NCBI GenBank assembly: GCA_018267825.1
Contig: JAFDXR010000002.1
Location: forward strand, 1-61,910
From: Bacteroidota bacterium
GTDB taxonomy: Bacteria > Bacteroidota > Bacteroidia > B-17B0 > Aurantibacillaceae
Reading direction: 5' to 3'
Length of the DNA: 61,910 nt
Positions 8,565 to 18,657 of the stretch are shown piece by piece. The notes under the pieces are model-generated. The model saw only the letters and a program-made list of their open reading frames with translations. It was not told the origin of the DNA and searched no databases. The position numbers and the translations under genes are program-made. Numbering within the stretch: the stretch's first letter is position 1; each line of letters begins with the position of its first letter.

Positions 8565-10393
8565 AACACCGATTTATCGTGTATCGGTTCGTAGGCCTCA
8601 TATCCCAGGCTGTCGATCCAGATCGGTTGCTTGCAGCGGTTCCAGAAGAAAACATGAATACTGTCTTTCGTGGTACGCAGATCCGGCGTCATGTAATAAA
8701 AACTGATTTTGTTCCAGGCATTTGCTTTAAATCCTTTTCCTGCGATTTTCACATCCCTGTATTTAAATGAATAGCCCTTGTGCGTCATATTGGTGCATAA
8801 TACCGCATCGCAGTCGTCGGGGTTTTGTGTCATATAAAATTTACAGGTTGCTTTTACCCACAGGTAGGAGGATTTCGTGTTTTTTTCGTAAGACTCCGAT
8901 ACAGCCGGCGTAAACTCGGTATGTTCGCTGGTTTCGAAAGCATGCATGTCGTTTTTGGCATCCGCAAAGCTTTGTACTTTGGCGAAACATTTCCGGTGTT
9001 TTTTCTGCTCGGCATCACTGAAAGATTCATCGTAGGTTGTAAAGCGATCCACCAGTAAGAGATCTTTCTGTTGAGCTGTCGGGGCGCTTGTTTGCCCGAA
9101 AATGGAAAAATAATAGGCCCGGGTCATCCTGGTAGAATCCATAATGCCTTTATACATCTGCCACGACTGAAACAGGTTCAGGGCGCACAGGCATGTTGCC
9201 AGCGGTATAAATACAAGTTTCAAACGCGACTGCCATAACCAGGTAATAAAAAAACCAAGGGGAAGCGACATCACCACATAGCTCGGAATCAAAGCCCTGG
9301 AGCTGAAACTGCCGGCATACCACCAGCATGACCAGCTCGATACGATATAAATATTTATTAAAAAGTAAACAATGGATGACACTGCAATTTCTTTTCGCCA
9401 TTTGGGAAGAAAGAAGAGACCGATGCAGGCGAATAACATAACAGGTGTATAAATAAACCAGCCTTTCCGGAAGCTGAACAATACTTCGGCAATGAAGGGA
9501 TGAAAGAACTCAAAGCCTTCACCGGGATTGGAAGCAGAGTAACTGTTGTAAAGAAATTTGCCGGTCACGATTTTGAAATACCAGAACTGGTAACTGAGAA
9601 TAATACCCATGATAAGCACTATGGCGAGCACCTGTTTTTTGTGCTGCATGAACAAGGCTAACCTGGGGCGCAGCGAGGAGAAGTTTGTAACACCATAAAG
9701 AGCGGGGATACACAGGGCTATAATTTCCGTCGGCCTGATGATGGCGAGCAGGCCTGTACAAATACCGAGGGCGAGTGCATACCTGTTGTTATAAGTCTGG
9801 TGCCAGCGGATGGTATTCCAGAGAACGATAGCATACAGGCTGAAAAGTATATTATGACTCATAGCTCCCTGTCCGTGCAGGGAAACGTGAAACATGTAAT
9901 TGGTCGCAAATACAATAAGCAGAAACGTGATGGTGGCCACACGGTCTTCAAAAAAATGAGCCAGTACTTTTTTGAAGTAATACAAACCAACAATGGTGTA
10001 AAGCATGCAACCGTATAGAATGCTGAGCTGGTAGGGCTTGGAGAAGCCATCCATGGGAGCACCGGTGAGCCAGGCCCAGCCGTGCCCTATAAAATAAAAC
10101 GGACTGTAAACAATGGCCATGCCCATGGAGTATTTCATTACCCAGTTACCATTATCGAGTTTAAGCGCCTGGTAAAAGGTATCGGTATTGTGATAGGTAT
10201 TTATGATATGCTGCACATTGTCCTGGTTGTGCAAGGTGAGATCATTGTAATGAAATGTAAATGGCAGATAAATATAATAACCGAAAACATCCCAGCTTAA
10301 TACATTGCCCACGGGAGCCAGTAATACCTGGAGAATGAGGATAATGGCCGAAGCATAAAAGGCCAGGTTGAGTAACGGAGTTTGTTTGTTCAC
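8561..10393 (-). CDS. Polytopic GT-C-like membrane glycosyltransferase
   Basis: 610 residues, with about ten hydrophobic helices in the first 410 and a ~190-residue soluble C-terminal region. A conserved acidic loop follows helix 1 ([12 protein letters not shown], Asp35), as in GT-C enzymes that use polyprenyl-phosphate sugars. Other features are [17 protein letters not shown] and [11 protein letters not shown]. It probably transfers sugar on the periplasmic side, which fits the GT2 gene converging on it. The donor and acceptor are unknown and the GT-C call is inference from topology. It is last in a tight minus-strand set (pfkA, TPR protein, this gene) with 9- to 11-bp gaps. Confidence 0.72.
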   Translation of the reverse strand: MNKQTPLLNLAFYASAIILILQVLLAPVGNVLSWDVFGYYIYLPFTFHYNDLTLHNQDNVQHIINTYHNTDTFYQALKLDNGNWVMKYSMGMAIVYSPFYFIGHGWAWLTGAPMDGFSKPYQLSILYGCMLYTIVGLYYFKKVLAHFFEDRVATITFLLIVFATNYMFHVSLHGQGAMSHNILFSLYAIVLWNTIRWHQTYNNRYALALGICTGLLAIIRPTEIIALCIPALYGVTNFSSLRPRLALFMQHKKQVLAIVLIMGIILSYQFWYFKIVTGKFLYNSYSASNPGEGFEFFHPFIAEVLFSFRKGWFIYTPVMLFACIGLFFLPKWRKEIAVSSIVYFLINIYIVSSWSCWWYAGSFSSRALIPSYVVMSLPLGFFITWLWQSRLKLVFIPLATCLCALNLFQSWQMYKGIMDSTRMTRAYYFSIFGQTSAPTAQQKDLLLVDRFTTYDESFSDAEQKKHRKCFAKVQSFADAKNDMHAFETSEHTEFTPAVSESYEKNTKSSYLWVKATCKFYMTQNPDDCDAVLCTNMTHKGYSFKYRDVKIAGKGFKANAWNKISFYYMTPDLRTTKDSIHVFFWNRCKQPIWIDSLGYEAYEPIHDKSVF

Positions 10394-10404
10394 AGGCGTT
10401 GTGT

Positions 10405-11841
10405 TTATTTGCAGCCGTTTTTAGTGAGTTCATCGCTGGCATAGTCGTAGCCAAGCGACAGTGCTTTTTTAAGATCCTCGCAGCTACCGGCCATATCGTT
10501 TTTGTACTTTTTGGATTTGCCGCGGTAATAGTAAGCACGGCCGCTTTTGGGATCCAGGCTGATGGCTTTGTTGAGATCGGCAATAGCCATGTCGTCATTT
10601 TCTTTCATGTAGTAAGCCACACCGCGTTCAAGAATGGCGAGCTGGTAATCGGTTTTGAGAGCCAGGGATTGGTTGAAATCGTCGATCGCCCCGTCATAAT
10701 CCTTGAGCTGGTGTTTGCTGATACCACGCTGATAATAGGTGTCGTAACTCTTCTTCAGGGCCAGTGCAGCATTGCAGTCTTCAATACATCCTTTGTCATC
10801 TTCAAGGCTGTATTTTACAAGGGCTCTGTAATAAAAAGCAATTTCATACGTATTGTTCATGCTGATGGCTTTGTTAAGATCCATTAAAGCCATGTCGTAT
10901 TTTTTCATTTCATAATAATTGGCACCACGCCAGCAAAACAGTTTATCGTCTTTGATTCCCAGGCTGAAAGCTGAGTTGAAATCGCTTTCGGCTGCAGTAT
11001 AATTGCCCAGTTCAAATTTGCATAAGCTGCGGTTGTAATAAGCTTTGGCAAAACCCGGATCCAGTTCGATAGCCTTGTTATTGTCTTCCAGGGCTTTGTT
11101 GTAGTTTTTCAGTTCGTAATAGGCAAGTGCGCGGTTGTAATAAGCATCCGGGTATTTAGGGTCATGCTTAATAACGGTATCGTAATCTACAATACCCTCG
11201 CTGTATCGCTTCAGTTCAATATAATTCAGACCACGCCAGAAATATGTGTCATTGTTTTTCTGAAGCGAGAGCGCGGTATTACAATCTGCCAGGCTGCCGG
11301 TGTAATCTTCGAGGTAGTATTTGGTCATGCAACGGTAATAGTAGGTGGGTTCATAATCCGATTGCAGCATGGCCGCTTTATTCAGTTGTGTTAAAGCATC
11401 GTTATACTTTTTCTTAAAATAGTAGCATGCTCCCTGGTATGTAATGGCTTTGGGATACTCCGGTTTGTAAATAAATACCGTATCAAAGTCGCGCAGGGCG
11501 TTATCGTAATCTTTTAAATAAAATGAGCATAAGCCGCGGTTGTGATACCCGTCGTATTTCTTACGGCCAAACTCAATGCTTTTTGAAAAGTCGCGTAAAC
11601 CGTCTTTGTAGTCGCCCAGCGAGTAACTGCATAAACCACGGTTATACAAGGCATTGTAATCGTTTGGTTTTTTATGAAGGTAGTTTGTATAATCTTCATG
11701 CGCACCTTTATAGTCACCGGCTTCATATTTGGTATATGCACTGGTAAACAGGGGATCTACAGGTTCGGCATCGCGTTGGGAAAAAAGCGTAAGTGAAAAG
11801 CAGAGTAAGGCAACAAACAGGAAGTGAGTGTTTTTTTTCAT
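10405..11841 (-). CDS. Secreted tetratricopeptide-repeat protein
   Basis: 478 residues. After a signal peptide (MKKNTHFLFVALLCFSLTLFSQ) almost the whole protein is TPR repeats of 34 residues, about 12 in number. Each carries the classic pattern, for example YNRALAYYELKNYNKALEDN and FYYRALVKYSLEDDKGCIED. TPR solenoids are scaffolds for protein-protein contacts; no catalytic domain is attached. It probably acts in the periplasm or at the outer membrane. It sits 9 bp downstream of pfkA and 11 bp upstream of the GT-C-like gene. The repeat-rich DNA also gives long shadow ORFs on the other strand, which I do not call. Confidence 0.85.
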   Translation of the reverse strand: MKKNTHFLFVALLCFSLTLFSQRDAEPVDPLFTSAYTKYEAGDYKGAHEDYTNYLHKKPNDYNALYNRGLCSYSLGDYKDGLRDFSKSIEFGRKKYDGYHNRGLCSFYLKDYDNALRDFDTVFIYKPEYPKAITYQGACYYFKKKYNDALTQLNKAAMLQSDYEPTYYYRCMTKYYLEDYTGSLADCNTALSLQKNNDTYFWRGLNYIELKRYSEGIVDYDTVIKHDPKYPDAYYNRALAYYELKNYNKALEDNNKAIELDPGFAKAYYNRSLCKFELGNYTAAESDFNSAFSLGIKDDKLFCWRGANYYEMKKYDMALMDLNKAISMNNTYEIAFYYRALVKYSLEDDKGCIEDCNAALALKKSYDTYYQRGISKHQLKDYDGAIDDFNQSLALKTDYQLAILERGVAYYMKENDDMAIADLNKAISLDPKSGRAYYYRGKSKKYKNDMAGSCEDLKKALSLGYDYASDELTKNGCK

Positions 11842-11850
11842 GGTTTAAAT

Positions 11851-12819
11851 TTAAAGGGATAATATGTCCAGGAGCCGCAGCATATCCGGGCTCAGGGTTT
11901 CAATATGTTTTACAGCTTTTTCAAAAGGGGTATAAACCACTTCTTTATTGATCAGCCCAACCATTTCATTACGATGGCCTTCCAGAAGTCCGTTCACTGC
12001 CTGGTAGCCAAGTATACTGGCATTGACACGCTCCATGCACGTTGGATTTCCACCACGCTGAATGTGCCCAAGGATACTGACCCTGACTTCCGATTGCGGA
12101 ATTTCCTTGCGGATGATATCGGCAATTTTATAGGCTCCGCCCGATTCATCGCCTTCTGCAACAATCACAATTTTACTGGATTTTGAACTTCTCCAGTTCT
12201 TCATATGAGTCAGCAGCTTGTCTACATCATTCTTGATTTCAGGTACCAGCAGGGCCTCGGCACCGGCTGCAATGGCTGTTCGCAGGGCTATCAGACCGGC
12301 ATCGCGCCCCATGACTTCCACCACAAAAATACGGTCGTGACTTTCGGCTGTATCCCTTAGTTTATCCAAAGCTTCAATCACAGTATTAATGGCCGTGTCA
12401 TAACCTATGGTGAAATCTGTTCCCACCAGGTCATTATCAATGGTGCCGGCGCAGCCGACAATCGGAATATCGATATGTTTTGAGAGTTCAATAGCCCCCC
12501 TGAAACTTCCGTCTCCACCAATAATCACAAGCCCTTCGAGCTGATGCGAGCGAAGGGTTTCTGCAGCCTGCCTGACGCCTGCTTCGGTACGGAAACGTTC
12601 ACTGCGGGCAGTTTTCAGAATGGTACCGCCGCGGTGTATAATATTCGAAACCGATTTATGGTCCAGGTTCAGGTGCGCATTATCGATAAGGCCTTCATAA
12701 CCCCGGTAAAAACCAACAACTTCCATGTTGTGGTACATAGCGGTACGCACTACGGCACGCAGGCAGGCATTCATTCCCGGAGAATCTCCTCCGGAAGTTA
12801 AAACTCCGATTTTTTTCAT
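11851..12819 (-). CDS. pfkA: ATP-dependent 6-phosphofructokinase
   Basis: 322 residues, the standard length for bacterial PfkA. It phosphorylates fructose 6-phosphate to fructose 1,6-bisphosphate in glycolysis. The ATP-binding loop is GGDSPGMN (10-17). GGDGS (101-105) has Gly at the position that marks ATP-type rather than PPi-type enzymes. GTIDND (125-130) carries the catalytic base Asp128. MGRDAG and the sugar-phosphate site around ILGHIQRGG are also present. It is the first gene of a minus-strand set. A 192-bp divergent spacer separates it from the nucleotide-sugar block starting at 13012. Confidence 0.96.
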   Translation of the reverse strand: MKKIGVLTSGGDSPGMNACLRAVVRTAMYHNMEVVGFYRGYEGLIDNAHLNLDHKSVSNIIHRGGTILKTARSERFRTEAGVRQAAETLRSHQLEGLVIIGGDGSFRGAIELSKHIDIPIVGCAGTIDNDLVGTDFTIGYDTAINTVIEALDKLRDTAESHDRIFVVEVMGRDAGLIALRTAIAAGAEALLVPEIKNDVDKLLTHMKNWRSSKSSKIVIVAEGDESGGAYKIADIIRKEIPQSEVRVSILGHIQRGGNPTCMERVNASILGYQAVNGLLEGHRNEMVGLINKEVVYTPFEKAVKHIETLSPDMLRLLDILSL

Positions 12820-13011
12820 AACATTTATCCAGCTTCAGAAATTCACACCGTTAATGGTAAACCATAGCTAAACAGTGAACAGGGAATTTCGGTGAATTTT
12901 CTGCAAATAGTTTCTTTTGGATGGCTAAATTTATTATTCTTTTCACGTTTAAACAAAGGATTTATATAGGCTTAAATTAGTATATTCGCACGTTATACAG
13001 AATATCCAAAA

Positions 13012-14154
13012 ATGGCCACTTTAACTAAAAAGATACAGATGGTTGACCTCAAAGGTCAGTATGAGAAAATAAAAACGGAAGTGGATGCCGGCATCCAGGA
13101 AGTGATTAATTCCACGGCATTTATAAATGGTCCCGCAGTGAAAGAATTTCAGGCCGACCTGGAAGCATATCTTCATGTAAAGCATGTTATTCCTTGTGCC
13201 AACGGTACCGATGCCCTGCAGATTGCCATGATGGCCCTGGATCTGAAACCCGGTGACGAAGTGATCACCGCCAGTTTCACCTATGTGGCCACAGCAGAGG
13301 TAATAGGCCTGCTTGGGCTTACGCCGGTTCTGGTAGATGTGAACCCTGATACATTCGATATAGATGTAAAGGCCATCGAAAAAAATATTACACCAAAAAC
13401 AAAAGCCATTGTGCCCGTTCACCTCTTCGGGCAATGTGCCGATATGGAGGCCATTATGGCCCTGGCTAAAAAACACAATCTCTTTGTGATCGAAGATGTA
13501 GCGCAGGCCATTGGGGCCGACTATACTTTCAGCGACGGACGTAAAGCCAAAGCCGGTACCATCGGCACAATAGGCTGTACTTCGTTTTTCCCAAGTAAAA
13601 ATTTAGGGTGCTACGGCGATGGCGGAGCCATTTATACAAATGATGATGAACTGGCGCGTAAACTGAAAATGATTGCACACCACGGACAAAGTGTACAATA
13701 TGTGCACGATGTGCTGGGCGTAAATTCGCGCCTGGATACCATACAGGCCGTAGTGCTTAAAGCCAAACTCAAACACCTCGATGAATATGCCGCTGCGAGA
13801 AATCGTGCCGCTGCATTTTATGATCAGGCATTTTCATCAAACCCGAATCTGAAAACACCGGTGCGTTCCAAAAAATCGACACACGTGTTTCATCAATACA
13901 CCCTGCAACTGGGGGCAGGTATCGACCGTGCCAAACTGCGTGAACAACTGTCTGAACGTGGCATTCCGGCCATGATCTATTACCCGATTCCATTGCACAT
14001 GCAGAATGCATACAAAAGCGATCGCTTTAAGGCAGGTGATTTTCCGGTAACAGAAAAATTATGTGCCTGTGTACTTTCATTACCCATGCATACAGAGCTT
14101 GATAACGAAACACTGCAGTATATTGCCGACCAGGTAAACGAATTAACGAAGTAA
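13012..14154 (+). CDS. DegT-family sugar aminotransferase, WbpE-like
   Basis: 380 residues. A PLP-dependent DegT/DnrJ/EryC1/StrS aminotransferase. The PLP lysine is Lys196 in SFFPSKNLGCYGDGGA; CANGTDALQ (62-70) binds cofactor phosphate; EDVAQAIGA (161-169) holds the Asp that pairs with the pyridine nitrogen. With the WbpD-like (18658) and WbpB-like (19240) genes nearby, the best reading is the 3-amination step that makes UDP-GlcNAc(3NH2)A. The family has many substrates, so this rests on context. It is the first gene of the block; 21 bp separate it from the next. TATATTCG at 12981 is a possible -7 box. Confidence 0.85.
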   Translation: MATLTKKIQMVDLKGQYEKIKTEVDAGIQEVINSTAFINGPAVKEFQADLEAYLHVKHVIPCANGTDALQIAMMALDLKPGDEVITASFTYVATAEVIGLLGLTPVLVDVNPDTFDIDVKAIEKNITPKTKAIVPVHLFGQCADMEAIMALAKKHNLFVIEDVAQAIGADYTFSDGRKAKAGTIGTIGCTSFFPSKNLGCYGDGGAIYTNDDELARKLKMIAHHGQSVQYVHDVLGVNSRLDTIQAVVLKAKLKHLDEYAAARNRAAAFYDQAFSSNPNLKTPVRSKKSTHVFHQYTLQLGAGIDRAKLREQLSERGIPAMIYYPIPLHMQNAYKSDRFKAGDFPVTEKLCACVLSLPMHTELDNETLQYIADQVNELTK

Positions 14155-14175
14155 GAAATATTACACCCGTATTTT

Positions 14176-15498
14176 ATGAAAATTGCCATTGTAGGAACAG
14201 GATATGTTGGACTTGTAACAGGTACCTGTTTTGCAGAAGTAGGAGTTAATGTAACCTGTGTTGACATTGACCAGAAAAAAATTGAAAACCTCAAAAAGGG
14301 GATTCTTCCGATCTATGAGCCAGGTCTTGAGGAAATGGTGGAACGCAATACACAGAAAAACCGCTTACATTTTTCCACATCCCTGCAGGAAAGTATCCAG
14401 CAGGCCGAAGTGGTGTTTATTGCAGTAGGCACACCTCCCGATGAAGACGGATCAGCTGATCTGAAATATGTACTTGCTGTGGCCAGCTCTATTGGCGAAC
14501 ACATGCAACACCCGCTGGTAGTTGTTACCAAATCGACAGTACCGGTAAGCACTGCCGAAAAAGTACGTAAGGCTGTTCAGACGGCACTCGATAAACGCGG
14601 TTCAGCACTTGAGTTTTATGTAGCTTCCAATCCGGAATTTCTTAAAGAGGGCGCTGCTATCGAAGACTTCATGAAACCCGACCGCATTGTTGTAGGAACC
14701 GACCGTGTGGAGGCCGAAGAAATTATGCGCAAGCTTTACAAACCGTTTTTAATGAACGGACATCCGATCATCTTCATGGATATTCCATCGGCCGAAATGA
14801 CCAAGTATGCGGCCAATGCCATGCTGGCAACCAAAATCAGTTTCATGAACGATGTGGCCAACCTCTGCGAAATTATGGGGGCCGATGTAAATATGGTGCG
14901 TAAGGGCATTGGCAGTGATGGACGTATCGGGCCGAAATTTATTTACCCCGGTGTGGGTTATGGTGGAAGCTGTTTCCCGAAAGATGTGAAAGCCCTTATC
15001 AAAACGGCGAAAGAAAACAATTATCACATGCGCATTCTCAATGCCGTGGAAGATGTGAACGAAGCTCAGAAAGAAGTATTATTCAATAAAGTTCTGGCAC
15101 ATTTTAAAGGCGATCTCAAAGGAAAGAAATTTGCTCTTTGGGGATTATCCTTCAAGCCGAAAACGGATGATATGCGCGAAGCGCCGTCACTCGTTATTAT
15201 CGATAAACTGTTGCATGCCGGGGCGGAAGTAGTAGCCTACGATCCGGTTGCGATGCACGAAGCACAGCGTATTTTAGGAAACAGCATTGCCTATTCGGAA
15301 GATATGTACGATACACTGACTGGCACCGATGCCCTCCTGATTGTAACCGAATGGCCTGAGTTCCGGGTGCCTGATTTCGAAAAGATAAGTGGTAAATTAA
15401 AAAATAAAGTCCTGTTCGATGGTCGCAATATTTTCGATGCCGCTGATATGAAAAAACAGGGATACGATTATTATTGTATCGGGATCCGTACACATTAA
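14176..15498 (+). CDS. ugd: UDP-glucose 6-dehydrogenase
   Basis: 440 residues, typical for Ugd. It oxidises UDP-glucose to UDP-glucuronate with two NAD. The N-terminal Rossmann motif is VGTGYVGLVTG (6-16). The catalytic cysteine is Cys266 in GYGGSCFPKDV. VGTPPDEDGSADL and FKPKTDDMREAPS are conserved in the family. The next gene is a UDP-xylose synthase that would consume its product, starting 18 bp after the stop. A second, different UDP-sugar dehydrogenase lies at 20295. Confidence 0.94.
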   Translation: MKIAIVGTGYVGLVTGTCFAEVGVNVTCVDIDQKKIENLKKGILPIYEPGLEEMVERNTQKNRLHFSTSLQESIQQAEVVFIAVGTPPDEDGSADLKYVLAVASSIGEHMQHPLVVVTKSTVPVSTAEKVRKAVQTALDKRGSALEFYVASNPEFLKEGAAIEDFMKPDRIVVGTDRVEAEEIMRKLYKPFLMNGHPIIFMDIPSAEMTKYAANAMLATKISFMNDVANLCEIMGADVNMVRKGIGSDGRIGPKFIYPGVGYGGSCFPKDVKALIKTAKENNYHMRILNAVEDVNEAQKEVLFNKVLAHFKGDLKGKKFALWGLSFKPKTDDMREAPSLVIIDKLLHAGAEVVAYDPVAMHEAQRILGNSIAYSEDMYDTLTGTDALLIVTEWPEFRVPDFEKISGKLKNKVLFDGRNIFDAADMKKQGYDYYCIGIRTH

Positions 15499-15516
15499 CA
15501 GTTTGAAAAATTAGAT

Positions 15517-16500
15517 ATGAAACGCGTTTTAATTACAGGTGCAGCAGGTTTTCTCGGATCACACTTATGTGACCGCTTTATAAAAGAAGGTATGCAGGTA
15601 GTAGCTATGGATAACCTGATTACCGGCGACCTTAAAAACATAGAGCACCTGTTCAAACTCCCGCAGTTTGAATTTTATCATCACGATGTCAGCAAGTACA
15701 TTCATGTACCGGGCAACATCGATTATATCATGCATTTTGCATCACCGGCCAGCCCAATCGATTATCTGAAAATTCCGATACAAACACTTAAAGTATCATC
15801 ACTGGGCACACACAATGTACTGGGTCTTGCCCGTGTGAAAAAAGCACGTGTGCTTGTTGCCTCAACCAGTGAGGTTTACGGCGACCCGCATGTGCACCCC
15901 CAAACCGAAGACTATTGGGGCAATGTAAACCCTGTTGGTCCGCGCGGATGTTACGATGAGGCAAAACGTTTTATGGAAGCACTCACCATGGCTTATCATA
16001 ATACACATGGTCTGGAAACCCGCATTGTACGTATATTCAATACCTATGGCCCTCGCATGCGACTCAACGACGGTCGTGTATTGCCTGCATTTATAGGTCA
16101 GGCGCTTCGTGGCGAAGACCTTACCATGTTTGGCGACGGATCGCAGACACGCAGTTTCTGTTATGTGGATGACCTGGTGGAAGGTATTTTCCGCCTGCTC
16201 ATGAGCGACTATCACATGCCGGTAAACATTGGTAATCCAAGCGAAATCACCATCCGTGAATTCGGTGAAGAAATTCTGAAACTGACCGGTGCCAACCAGA
16301 AACTTATTTCATTGCCATTGCCAAAAGACGATCCAAAACAAAGACGTCCGGATATTACCAGGGCCAAAGAATTACTGGGCTGGGAACCGAAAGTGAATCG
16401 TGCCGAAGGCCTGAAAATTACCTACGACTATTTCAAAACATTAACACGCGACGAATTGTTTAAAACAGAACATCGCAATCTGGAAGTTCTCAATAAATAA
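15517..16500 (+). CDS. uxs: UDP-glucuronate decarboxylase (UDP-xylose synthase)
   Basis: 327 residues. An extended SDR enzyme that converts UDP-glucuronate to UDP-xylose. NAD-binding motif GAAGFLGS (8-15). Catalytic Tyr146 and Lys150 in [20 protein letters not shown] (117-124) contains the catalytic hydroxyl residue. [12 protein letters not shown] is typical of the UXS/ArnA-decarboxylase branch. It follows ugd with an 18-bp gap, giving a two-step UDP-xylose route. The acylphosphatase gene starts 2 bp after its stop. Confidence 0.93.
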   Translation: MKRVLITGAAGFLGSHLCDRFIKEGMQVVAMDNLITGDLKNIEHLFKLPQFEFYHHDVSKYIHVPGNIDYIMHFASPASPIDYLKIPIQTLKVSSLGTHNVLGLARVKKARVLVASTSEVYGDPHVHPQTEDYWGNVNPVGPRGCYDEAKRFMEALTMAYHNTHGLETRIVRIFNTYGPRMRLNDGRVLPAFIGQALRGEDLTMFGDGSQTRSFCYVDDLVEGIFRLLMSDYHMPVNIGNPSEITIREFGEEILKLTGANQKLISLPLPKDDPKQRRPDITRAKELLGWEPKVNRAEGLKITYDYFKTLTRDELFKTEHRNLEVLNK

Positions 16501-16502
16501 GT

Positions 16503-16775
16503 GTGATCCGGAGCTATAAAATAACGGTGAAAGGAAAGGTACAGCGTGTATCGTTCCGTTTCTTTACCCAGGCTCAGGCTCTGAAACTCTCGCTTACCGG
16601 GCTTGTAAGAAATCTGCCTAACGGCGATGTATACATTGAAGCCGAAGGTGAAGAAGATCATATTAATAAACTGATCACATGGTGCGATACGGGCCCTCCG
16701 CTGGCTAAAGTGACGGAGGTGTTTGCAGAAGAACAACCGCTCCGGAACTTTCAGACTTTTGAATTGAAGCGTTGA
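16503..16775 (+). CDS. acyP: Acylphosphatase
   Basis: 90 residues, the standard size. It hydrolyses acyl phosphates in the cytoplasm. The GKVQRVSFRFF segment carries the catalytic Arg of the G-x-V-Q-x-V-x-F-R motif, and GLVRNLPNG the catalytic Asn. The usual Gly in VQGV is Arg here. The start is GTG at 16503, 2 bp after the uxs stop, which suggests coupled translation; no closer ATG fits. Its stop overlaps the TTG start of the next gene. Confidence 0.92.
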   Translation: MIRSYKITVKGKVQRVSFRFFTQAQALKLSLTGLVRNLPNGDVYIEAEGEEDHINKLITWCDTGPPLAKVTEVFAEEQPLRNFQTFELKR

Positions 16776-17365
16776 GGTTTTTATTCCTTATAATCGTCAT
16801 ACCTTTTGTTGTTCATTCGCAGAACGACACTATTCTGAAACATTTCAACCAGGAAAAAAACCGGCTTAATAAGCGGGGCATGGTTGTGCTTACTTCGTGG
16901 GCAGGCCTCAATCTTGCTGCAGGTGCCTGTGGCTATGCACTTTCCGATAACGAAACCGATAAGAGTTTTCATGTCATGAATGCAGCCTGGGGAGCCATTA
17001 ACCTGGGTATTGCTTTACCGGGCCTGTTAAGCAAACAGCATAGCAACCAGAATTTATACAGCACGCAAAGCGAGCAAACCAAAACTGAAAAAATCTTTCT
17101 TGCCAATGCCATGCTCGATGTGGCTTATGTAGCCGGAGGGTTTTACCTGAGAGAATACGGGGCGAATCAGTCGACGGAAAAACGCCGCCAGCAGTTCACC
17201 GGTTACGGCAACTCGGTAATCCTTCAGGGTGGGGGATTATTGCTCTTTGATGCAGCCATGACCTTTCTGAATAACAGGCATCGCAAAAAAGCCCTCGATC
17301 CCTTTTTGCAAAAGATCAACCTCGGTGTAGGGCCCCGTTCAGTTTCTTTCCGCTATAGATTTTAA
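16772..17365 (+). CDS. Small membrane protein of unknown function
   Basis: 197 residues from a TTG that overlaps the acyP stop by 4 bp (TTGA). A signal-like segment (RFLFLIIVIPFVVHSQ) and about four further hydrophobic stretches (GMVVLTSWAGLNLAAGACGY, MNAAWGAINLGIALPGLL, FLANAMLDVAYVAGGFYL, SVILQGGGLLLFDAAMTFL) suggest an integral membrane protein. It resembles a Bacteroidota family I recall as DUF6992, but I cannot confirm that. The tight coupling to acyP suggests cotranscription. Function unknown. Confidence 0.72.
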   Translation: MRFLFLIIVIPFVVHSQNDTILKHFNQEKNRLNKRGMVVLTSWAGLNLAAGACGYALSDNETDKSFHVMNAAWGAINLGIALPGLLSKQHSNQNLYSTQSEQTKTEKIFLANAMLDVAYVAGGFYLREYGANQSTEKRRQQFTGYGNSVILQGGGLLLFDAAMTFLNNRHRKKALDPFLQKINLGVGPRSVSFRYRF

Positions 17366-17459
17366 GCGGATTTCCTCCCGAAAGCCCGGATGTTTTACTG
17401 AGGATTTGTTAAAATGACCGATGATTTGACAATTTACCGCTATCAATTAGTTAATTTGA

Positions 17460-17489
17460 TTGTATTTCATCAGCATTTTAATAATTTTG
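17460..17489 (+). promoter_or_regulatory. Bacteroidota sigma-A promoter
   Basis: TTG at 17460-17462, a 19-nt spacer and TAATTTTG at 17482-17489 match the Bacteroidota -33/-7 consensus (TTG, 19-21 nt, TAnnTTTG) well. It lies 20 bp before the ATG of the secreted protein at 17510, so that gene is probably transcribed separately from the sugar block. Confidence 0.6.
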
Positions 17490-17509
17490 AGTAACATAAA
17501 AACCACAAT

Positions 17510-18547
17510 ATGAAAAAAATTTACTTACTCGCTCTTTTAACCCTTGGCGCTTTTACTGCAAAAGCCCAATATACAATAACTGCCAGCCACAATCCGGTGG
17601 TAGGTGATGTAGAAACAACTTACGATGCCGACACGGTGGGTATTCCGACCGGAGCCAACGGTACCGGTGTTACCTGGAATTATACAGGAATTGTTATTTC
17701 CCCTACGGCTGCCATCAGTTCAAATACATACGTCGCCAACACAGCTGCACCAAACTACACGGCTTTCCCTTCGGCTACCATTGCTCAAAACGACGGTACC
17801 GGAACGTATTCCATGTGGAATTATTCATCCAGCGCCGCCACGCTTTATGGCTCAGCTTCTTCAACCCTGAACATTGTGTTTTCTGATCCGGAAATTGTGT
17901 ATACCCTGCCGTTTACCTATGGCAGCAGCAGCAACGATACCTATGCAGGAACCTTTACCGTATCGGGCTTTCCGGCTACTATTTCCGGTACGGTTACAAC
18001 CACCGGTGTAGGTATAGGTACCCTGCAAATGCCTGGCGGAAAAACCTATACCAATGTGCTTAAGATCAAGGCTGTAAGCCACCAGGTACTGAGCGTGCCG
18101 GTTGTGTCTTATTCATCTACAACCGATAACGTAAACTATGTTTATATTTCTTCAGTCAGTAAGAACTCCATTCTTACGGTTGGTACATCTACCACTGTTA
18201 CAACATCCACAACAACCACCACTACTTACAATAAAACTGTTGCAGTAAACAAAGATCTGCAGCTGTCGGGTATCCAGGAGTATAAAAAGGACGCTAATTT
18301 CAGCCTCTATCCGAACCCGGCAAATACCAATGAGGTATCGTTGTTCTTTGTGCTTACAAACGACGAAAACTATGAAGTAACCCTTTATAATACCATGGGT
18401 CAGGAAATTCAGAAACAGAACCTGGGACAGATGAGTGCCGGCATGTATAATAAAACCCTCGATTTATCAGGTCTTGGCAAAGGCATGTATTATGTGAAAC
18501 TGAAAGGTAAAAATGCGGAGGGAATCCAAAAATTAATTGTTCAATAA
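17510..18547 (+). CDS. Secreted protein with T9SS sorting domain
   Basis: 345 residues. Signal peptide MKKIYLLALLTLGAFTAKAQ (1-20). The central ~230 residues are Thr/Ser-rich and beta-strand-like, with no cysteine and no recognised catalytic motif; a run of threonines (TTVTTSTTTTTTY, about 228-240) forms a linker. The C-terminal type A sorting domain is intact (LYPNPANTNE, YEVTLYNTMGQEI, GMYYVKLKGKN, QKLIVQ). It is probably exported by the T9SS. It has its own promoter and terminator and interrupts the nucleotide-sugar block. Confidence 0.85.
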   Translation: MKKIYLLALLTLGAFTAKAQYTITASHNPVVGDVETTYDADTVGIPTGANGTGVTWNYTGIVISPTAAISSNTYVANTAAPNYTAFPSATIAQNDGTGTYSMWNYSSSAATLYGSASSTLNIVFSDPEIVYTLPFTYGSSSNDTYAGTFTVSGFPATISGTVTTTGVGIGTLQMPGGKTYTNVLKIKAVSHQVLSVPVVSYSSTTDNVNYVYISSVSKNSILTVGTSTTVTTSTTTTTTYNKTVAVNKDLQLSGIQEYKKDANFSLYPNPANTNEVSLFFVLTNDENYEVTLYNTMGQEIQKQNLGQMSAGMYNKTLDLSGLGKGMYYVKLKGKNAEGIQKLIVQ

Positions 18548-18567
18548 TATAGAGTTTATATGCTTTT

Positions 18568-18596
18568 AAAAGCCGCCTCCGGGCGGCTTTTTTTTG
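18568..18596 (+). terminator. Rho-independent terminator
   Basis: AAAAGCCGCC (18568-18577), loop TCCG, GGCGGCTTTT (18582-18591), then more T. A strong GC stem with a U-tract 21 bp after the stop of the 17510 gene. Confidence 0.9.
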
Positions 18597-18639
18597 CTAT
18601 TCAGACAAAGAATTTAGCCCATATTGCGGCTTTTTTTAG

Positions 18640-18647
18640 TAAGTTTG
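18640..18647 (+). promoter_or_regulatory. Putative -7 promoter element
   Basis: TAAGTTTG is an exact match to TAnnTTTG, 10 bp before the ATG at 18658 and just after a seven-T run. This is the same arrangement as upstream of 7848. No well-spaced -33 TTG is visible (TTG at 18624 is only 13 nt away). Confidence 0.4.
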
Positions 18648-18657
18648 TTAGCATTTT